This document shows positions 60,468 to 64,000 of a DNA stretch of 64,000 nucleotides, one piece after another (the stretch's first letter is position 1; each line of letters begins with the position of its first letter). A program made the position numbers and the translations under genes. The stretch spans positions 43,948-107,947 of the forward strand of contig CAZPQM010000007.1 in assembly GCA_964588995.1 (NCBI GenBank), written 5' to 3'. Origin of the DNA: CAZPQM01 sp964588995. GTDB lineage: Bacteria > Pseudomonadota > Alphaproteobacteria > Rickettsiales > UBA8987. Under the pieces are notes generated by a model. It was not told where the DNA came from. It searched no databases and saw nothing but the letters and a program-made list of their open reading frames with translations.

Positions 60468-60473
60468 GGGATT
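60455..60473 (-). other. tRNA-Ser 3'-end fragment (possible att remnant)
   Basis: On the minus strand the 19 bases AATCCCTCACTCTCCGCCA match the usual 3' end of alphaproteobacterial tRNA-Ser (T-stem strand, acceptor strand, CCA). Nothing upstream completes a tRNA. A short 3'-end copy of this kind is typical of an attachment site left by an integrated element. Confidence 0.4.
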
Positions 60474-60585
60474 ATCTTGAAGCTACGCTTCTCGTTGCAA
60501 ACGCTAAGCTCGTTTGGCGCTGCGCTTGAACCCACTAAGCTTATTGTCGAACCCTCTTTTCGGGTTCTCATCCCACCTGACAATT

Positions 60586-60628
60586 CCGCCATTAAAAAGG
60601 CCGCATAAAGCGGCTCTTTTAATGGCGG
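60586..60628. terminator. 43-bp stem-loop, probable terminator or palindromic repeat
   Basis: CCGCCATTAAAA and TTTTAATGGCGG bracket an inner GGCCGC-ATAAA-GCGGCT, giving a long nearly continuous stem. It lies in a region without genes. Weak A- and T-runs lie inside the stem rather than after it, so a classic terminator is possible but not certain. Confidence 0.5.
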
Positions 60629-60639
60629 TGTATTAAACC

Positions 60640-60740
60640 CCTATGAGTTCGAATCCTCTATACCTACCATTGTGTTGCAACAAATAAACGCCCTGAAAAC
60701 AACGGAAAGCAAGTTTTATGTTGCAACACCCTGTGTTGCT
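60640..60740 (+). other. tRNA-3'-like fragment followed by TGTTGCAACA repeats (att-like)
   Basis: GAGTTCGAATCCTC followed by TATACCTACCA (60652-60671) looks like a degenerate T-arm and acceptor end with CCA. It is followed at once by TGTTGCAACA (60673), again at 60719, and TGTTGC at 60734. The same layout (tRNA end plus short repeats) marks the left end of the tRNA-Ser element. This may be the boundary of the arsenic island. Confidence 0.4.
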
Positions 60741-60833
60741 TTGATTTCCGCTCTTGGTATGGTTCCCATTATAATGATGAAAGTACCGTACCAATCGTTA
60801 GTTCGAATCCCTGTTTGGGATTCATTGGAAACA

Positions 60834-61874
60834 TTATTTGAAATATCGTTGCGTTCTATTCGCAAAATAAACTAGCGAGAGCATCACTGGAACCTCGACC
60901 AGTACACCAACAACTGTGGCTAGAGCTGCGCCGGAGTGTAGCCCAAACAGGCTGATAGCAACCGCAACGGCGAGTTCAAAGAAATTGGATGTGCCGATCA
61001 TGGCGGCGGGGGCGGCGGTGCTAAACGGCACGCGCCAAAGGTAAGCCCAGCCATAGGCAATAGCGAAAATACCGTAGCCTTGTATCAGCAACGGTACAGC
61101 AATCAGGGCAATGACCAGCGGCTTGTCGATAATCGTTTCGGCTTGAAACCCGAATAGCAATACAACTGTGGCCAGCAAACCCATGATTGAAAACGGCTTT
61201 ACGCGCGCTGTAAATTTTTCAATACATTCATAATCTCCTGTACTGTCGAGTTTTTTTCGGGTGATATAGCCTGCCGCCAAAGGTAACAGCACGTACAGAA
61301 CAACCGAGAGCATTAGCGTTTCCCACGGCACGATGATATCCGTCACGCCCAGAAGTAGCGCCACCAGCGGTGCAAAGGCAAAAATCATGATAATGTCATT
61401 CACCGACACTTGCACCAAAGTGTAATTGGCATCGCCCTTGACCATCTGACTCCACACAAACACCATTGCGGTGCATGGAGCAACACCGAGCAGGATCATC
61501 CCCGCGATATATTCCTTGGCATCTTGCGGACTGACCAGTCCGGCAAAAATATATTCGAAGAATAGAATACCGAGGGCGGCCATGGTGAAGGGTTTAATCA
61601 GCCAGTTCACCACCAGTGTAATACATAGTCCCTTGGGTTTTTTAAAGGCATCTTTGATAGATGAAAAATCAACATTTACCATCATTGGGTATATCATCAC
61701 CCAGATGAAAACCGCCACCACCAGGTTGACGCTGACATATTCCATTTCGGCAATAGTCTGGAATATGGAGGGTACGACCACGCCAAGACCAACACCAGTA
61801 GCAATGCATAGCGCTACCCACAGGGAAAGATAACGTTCAAAGAAGCCAAGCGGTGACTGTGTTACTTGATCCAT
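60834..61874 (-). CDS. acr3: Arsenite efflux permease, ACR3 family
   Basis: ACR3 expels arsenite using membrane potential. The 346-aa protein has ten membrane segments and the family motifs MIYPMMVNVDFSSIKDAF, GMILLGVAPCTAMVFVWSQM (with the essential Cys), VSVNDIIMIFAFAPLV and MIGTSNFFELAVAVAISLFG. It overlaps the preceding thioredoxin gene by 13 bp and is the last gene of the arsenic operon. Its stop reaches into the att-like region. Confidence 0.95.
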   Translation of the reverse strand: MDQVTQSPLGFFERYLSLWVALCIATGVGLGVVVPSIFQTIAEMEYVSVNLVVAVFIWVMIYPMMVNVDFSSIKDAFKKPKGLCITLVVNWLIKPFTMAALGILFFEYIFAGLVSPQDAKEYIAGMILLGVAPCTAMVFVWSQMVKGDANYTLVQVSVNDIIMIFAFAPLVALLLGVTDIIVPWETLMLSVVLYVLLPLAAGYITRKKLDSTGDYECIEKFTARVKPFSIMGLLATVVLLFGFQAETIIDKPLVIALIAVPLLIQGYGIFAIAYGWAYLWRVPFSTAAPAAMIGTSNFFELAVAVAISLFGLHSGAALATVVGVLVEVPVMLSLVYFANRTQRYFK

Positions 61875-62095
61875 TCCTCGATCTCCTTATCATTTGGCAG
61901 GCCGCCTTTATGCACCAGCTTACCATCGACCATCACAGCGGGCGTGGTCATAATACCTTTGCTGGCAATAGCAATGGGGTCATAAACATGTTCAAGCTGA
62001 AGCTGAATGCCAAGTTCTGAGGCTTTACTGGCAATCATTTCCTCGGTCGTGACGCATTTTTTGCAACCAGTGCCATATACTTCAATTTTTTTCAT
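61862..62095 (-). CDS. Small thioredoxin-like redox protein (CxxC)
   Basis: The 77-aa protein is of the minimal 'redox-active disulfide protein 2' type: IEVYGTGCKKCVTTEEMIAS, the cis-Pro motif MTTPAVMVDG and GGLPNDKEIEEWI. It lies between arsG and acr3 and overlaps acr3. It probably supplies electrons for thiol or arsenic reduction. It is one of two such genes here, the other at 63266. Confidence 0.88.
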   Translation of the reverse strand: MKKIEVYGTGCKKCVTTEEMIASKASELGIQLQLEHVYDPIAIASKGIMTTPAVMVDGKLVHKGGLPNDKEIEEWIK

Positions 62096-62124
62096 TTTCT
62101 GCTCCTTTTGATGTCGTTAACTTA

Positions 62125-62805
62125 CTATGTGAAATACTGATATGTGTAATAACAGCCAACAACTATAAAAATAACACCAGTTGCCCGTCTGACCCAAATT
62201 TCAGCTTTAGTGACAATGTTAAACCATTTGCTCACTGAATGCATGCCGATGGATAGCAGAATCGCAAACGCTACAACGGGGAGCGCTGTTCCCACTCCAT
62301 AGGATAAGGGTAGGATAAATCCTGAGTTATATTGTATGGCAAGCGGTATCAAACTGCCAAAAAACAACGCCGCCGACACTGGGCAGAAAGAAAGGGCAAA
62401 TAAAATACCTAGCAGAAAGGAGCCGCCTGCCCCATAATTTTGTGCCTTTTCCTTAAGATGTGCCAAAAATTTGCCTTCGCCAAATTTAAGCCTGATTATC
62501 TCTAGCAAAAATAACCCCGTTATGATCAAAAGCGGGCCAAGAATAATACGCATGTTCGCTTGCAGGAAGAAGGAGATTTTCGGTATAGATAGAAGACTTG
62601 CAACCAGAAGGCTTGCCAAAATGATGTAGGTGAATGATCTTCCCAGCGTATATAAAAGCCCAGACCAGAAAACAGCCTTAGGGCTTTCTATTTTTTTACT
62701 GATATAAGAAATGGCCGCAATGTTCGTAGCCAAAGGACAAGGGCTTATGGAGGTGAGTATACCAAACCAAAGCCCCATTGTTATGGTAATAGCAAATTCG
62801 CTCAC
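62125..62805 (-). CDS. arsG: ArsG-like aromatic arsenical efflux permease (CcdA/DsbD-type fold)
   Basis: The 226-aa protein has six membrane segments of the cytochrome-c-biogenesis transmembrane type. The first repeat carries LTSISPCPLATNIAAISYIS and the second ILFALSFCPVSAALFFGSLI, both Cys-Pro sites of the family. With ArsF and a small thioredoxin beside it, this matches the arsEFG set, in which ArsG exports trivalent aminoaryl arsenicals. It starts 1 bp after arsF. Assignment rests on context and family. Confidence 0.82.
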   Translation of the reverse strand: MSEFAITITMGLWFGILTSISPCPLATNIAAISYISKKIESPKAVFWSGLLYTLGRSFTYIILASLLVASLLSIPKISFFLQANMRIILGPLLIITGLFLLEIIRLKFGEGKFLAHLKEKAQNYGAGGSFLLGILFALSFCPVSAALFFGSLIPLAIQYNSGFILPLSYGVGTALPVVAFAILLSIGMHSVSKWFNIVTKAEIWVRRATGVIFIVVGCYYTYQYFT

Positions 62806-62806
62806 C

Positions 62807-63262
62807 TTATTCCTGTTCTTTTTGTGGGGACAGAAAGTTTGCTATCTCTTTTTGAACGTATGTTATAAATTTTTCTTCACTTCCCACCAATTGCCATACC
62901 TTATCGAGGTTTTTCCACTCCACTTCTTCGCCATTATGTGTTTTTGACAAAATAAGCGTTTGTGAGAATAAGGAGTATTTTTCAATGAATGCTTTGTTTT
63001 CTTCTTCCTCAATATTTCGTGACGTCCATATCAGTTCTTTATTTGCCAGCTCTTTGGGAAAGCCTGATGTAATCGCCTTATCTGCATATATTTCTATTTT
63101 CTTACAGGATGGACATCTTGCTGAAGTATGATAATAAGTGACGGTAATCTGTGGCTGGCTTGTTTCCCTATCTGCTTGCACATCGGCTGAGTAAGCAGTC
63201 GTTGAAGTTATCAAAACGCCTAACACTAAAAATAATGATTTTATGAACCTCATAGCACCCAT
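62807..63262 (-). CDS. arsF: ArsF-like thioredoxin-fold protein
   Basis: The 151-aa protein has a signal peptide (cleaved near AYS-AD) and a CxxC active site in TYYHTSARCPSCKKIEIYAD. A helical rest (LSKTHNGEEVEWKNLDKVWQ) follows. It fits the ArsF family described as part of a nitro-arsenical reducing pair with ArsE. It starts 3 bp after the ArsE-like gene. Confidence 0.8.
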   Translation of the reverse strand: MGAMRFIKSLFLVLGVLITSTTAYSADVQADRETSQPQITVTYYHTSARCPSCKKIEIYADKAITSGFPKELANKELIWTSRNIEEEENKAFIEKYSLFSQTLILSKTHNGEEVEWKNLDKVWQLVGSEEKFITYVQKEIANFLSPQKEQE

Positions 63263-63265
63263 CCT

Positions 63266-63496
63266 TTACAAAAATTTTTTAATTTCTTTTACTGATAATA
63301 CCTTGCCTACGGCAACCACTTTGCCATCAATTGCTAACGCGGGCGTGCTCATCACGCCGAAACCAACGATCTCAACGATATCCTCAATTTTTTCAATTTC
63401 ATACTCTGCGTTAACGTCCCCCACAGCCTGAATAACGTTTGAGTGCAGTGTTTTGCATTTTGGGCAACCTGTGCCAAGTATTGAAATCTTTTTCAT
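63266..63496 (-). CDS. arsE: Small thioredoxin-like protein, ArsE-like
   Basis: The 76-aa protein has the CxxC site in ISILGTGCPKCKTLHSNVIQ, cis-Pro motif MSTPALAIDGKVV and a short C-terminal helix. Its place directly before arsF and arsG matches ArsE. Its start overlaps the rhodanese stop by 4 bp. It resembles the 77-aa protein at 61862 and likely arose by duplication. Confidence 0.78.
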   Translation of the reverse strand: MKKISILGTGCPKCKTLHSNVIQAVGDVNAEYEIEKIEDIVEIVGFGVMSTPALAIDGKVVAVGKVLSVKEIKKFL

Positions 63497-63948
63497 TCTA
63501 ACACCCTTTCAGTATTGGCTTTACCTTTGGGATGATAGTTCTTCCATTCATTCCAGCCGCCTTTGAACCAGAATATATGCGCAGAGATATCCCATTCCAT
63601 GGCCTTCAGCGCGGCATGATAGGCACGGTTTGTTCCCGAACAATAAAAAATGATTTTCTTACCCTTATGGGGGTCAAGCATATCCTTTTTCATTCGGTTT
63701 TGTGCGCTGCCAGGTTCAAAGTAGGTCATACTTATAGCATTGGGCAAATGGCCAGCCTTAAACATTTCTGGTGGCCTGTTATCGATAAGCACTACATCTT
63801 CTTGCATCATCATGACGGCAGTTTGCTCTGCGCTAACAATTTCAGGCGAATGCGTGGGATCAGCCTGTACAGGCACTGAAAAAGTAACAGCTAGGCTGAT
63901 CATCGCTATTAAACCGAATGAACGACTCATTTTCTTAATAAAATGCAT
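63493..63948 (-). CDS. Secreted single-domain rhodanese-like protein
   Basis: The 151-aa product has a signal peptide (cleaved near VQA-DP) and a rhodanese domain with VVLIDNRPPEMFKAGHLPNA. The catalytic Cys is in KIIFYCSGTNRAYHAALKAM and FKGGWNEW follows. The start is uncertain: ATG 63948 gives a full signal sequence and overlaps the upstream stop, and ATG 63930 is shorter. It is part of the ars operon and may handle sulfur or arsenate thiol chemistry. Confidence 0.85.
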   Translation of the reverse strand: MHFIKKMSRSFGLIAMISLAVTFSVPVQADPTHSPEIVSAEQTAVMMMQEDVVLIDNRPPEMFKAGHLPNAISMTYFEPGSAQNRMKKDMLDPHKGKKIIFYCSGTNRAYHAALKAMEWDISAHIFWFKGGWNEWKNYHPKGKANTERVLE

Positions 63949-64000
63949 TAAAACCATACCCCACAATAATGAAAGCCAGTGCCAGATAAGCGATAAAGAA
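63935..64000 (-). CDS. C-terminus of a membrane protein, cut by the window edge
   Basis: Only the last 21 codons are visible. They read LALAFIIVGYGFNAFY and a stop at 63935-63937, a hydrophobic span with a short polar end. The stop lies inside the start region of the rhodanese gene, so it belongs to the same operon. The family cannot be told. Confidence 0.5.
   Translation of the reverse strand, partial: FFIAYLALAFIIVGYGFNAFY

Noticed and set aside
60455..60632. tmRNA or another stable RNA gene in the region with tRNA-like pieces
   Set aside because: No complete acceptor/T-arm pair nor tag reading frame is present. Only isolated 3'-end-like fragments and hairpins are seen.
1..64000. CRISPR array
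   Set aside because: No series of direct repeats with regular spacers was seen. The only short phased repeats are the GGGACA and TGTTGCAACA groups, without spacers.

Overview
The window is chromosomal DNA from an alphaproteobacterium whose order cannot be fixed from the sequence. The evidence is the leuA-mreB-mreC order, the hflK-hflC-degP block, the miaB-phoH-ybeY-corC-lnt string, a Fur without CxxC zinc motifs, a PHB phasin, and a 3-hydroxybutyrate dehydrogenase. Coding density is high in core regions, with many ATGA or TAATG junctions between neighbours.

Positions 1-22.3 kb are core genome. They hold cell shape (mreC partial, mreB), leucine synthesis (leuA), an orphan histidine kinase, a phasin with a clear promoter, proC behind a UbiK-like gene with a histone-H1-like tail, lgt-midA-pgeF, hflK-hflC-degP, mrp, the miaB-phoH-ybeY-corC-lnt operon, fur and gltA. 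At 22.3-25.6 kb lies a two-gene operon of unrecognised proteins (277 and 799 aa).

Positions 25.8-39.6 kb look like a decayed integrative element in tRNA-Ser(TGA). An intact tRNA-Ser sits at the left end and a tRNA-Ser 3'-half remnant at the right end. Helically phased GGGACA repeats lie just inside both ends, and an integrase N-terminal stub remains. Cargo includes a thioredoxin-DsbD-like protein, a BigR/YgaV-type regulator with a YgaP-like rhodanese, a carboxymuconolactone-decarboxylase-like protein, a c-type haem protein, a copper TonB-dependent receptor with TonB, a DUF2946-like protein, and an ECF sigma/periplasmic metal-sensor/DUF1800/DUF1501 locus. At least three places in this element show two gene fragments joined in different frames (exbB::exbD, DUF1800::DUF1501, and a 'RGYWAK' family::pRiA4b ORF-3 fragment), indicating deletional decay or assembly collapse.

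Positions 39.7-45.5 kb hold a pyroglutamyl-peptidase-like gene ending in a terminator hairpin, then a peroxide module: oxyR divergent from ahpC-ahpD-katG-dps, with a well-matched OxyR operator and a KatG carrying a signal peptide. A Cu/Zn-type permease follows, then a 164-bp palindromic MITE-like element that supplies the stop codon of the next gene.

Positions 46.7-54.4 kb form one eight-gene minus-strand operon (aminotransferase, FAD oxidoreductase, DUF1365, Cfa-like methyltransferase, chalcone-isomerase-like, MFS, DUF3833, SDR). The set resembles the membrane-lipid cluster controlled by singlet-oxygen sigma factors in other alphaproteobacteria. DUF3429, a periplasmic glutathione peroxidase and bdhA follow.

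Positions 57.4-60.1 kb carry an N-terminally truncated filamentous-haemagglutinin-like adhesin. After a patch of tRNA-like fragments and TGTTGCAACA repeats, 60.8-64 kb carries a minus-strand arsenic operon: rhodanese, thioredoxin (ArsE-like), ArsF, ArsG, a second thioredoxin and Acr3. It continues beyond the right edge.
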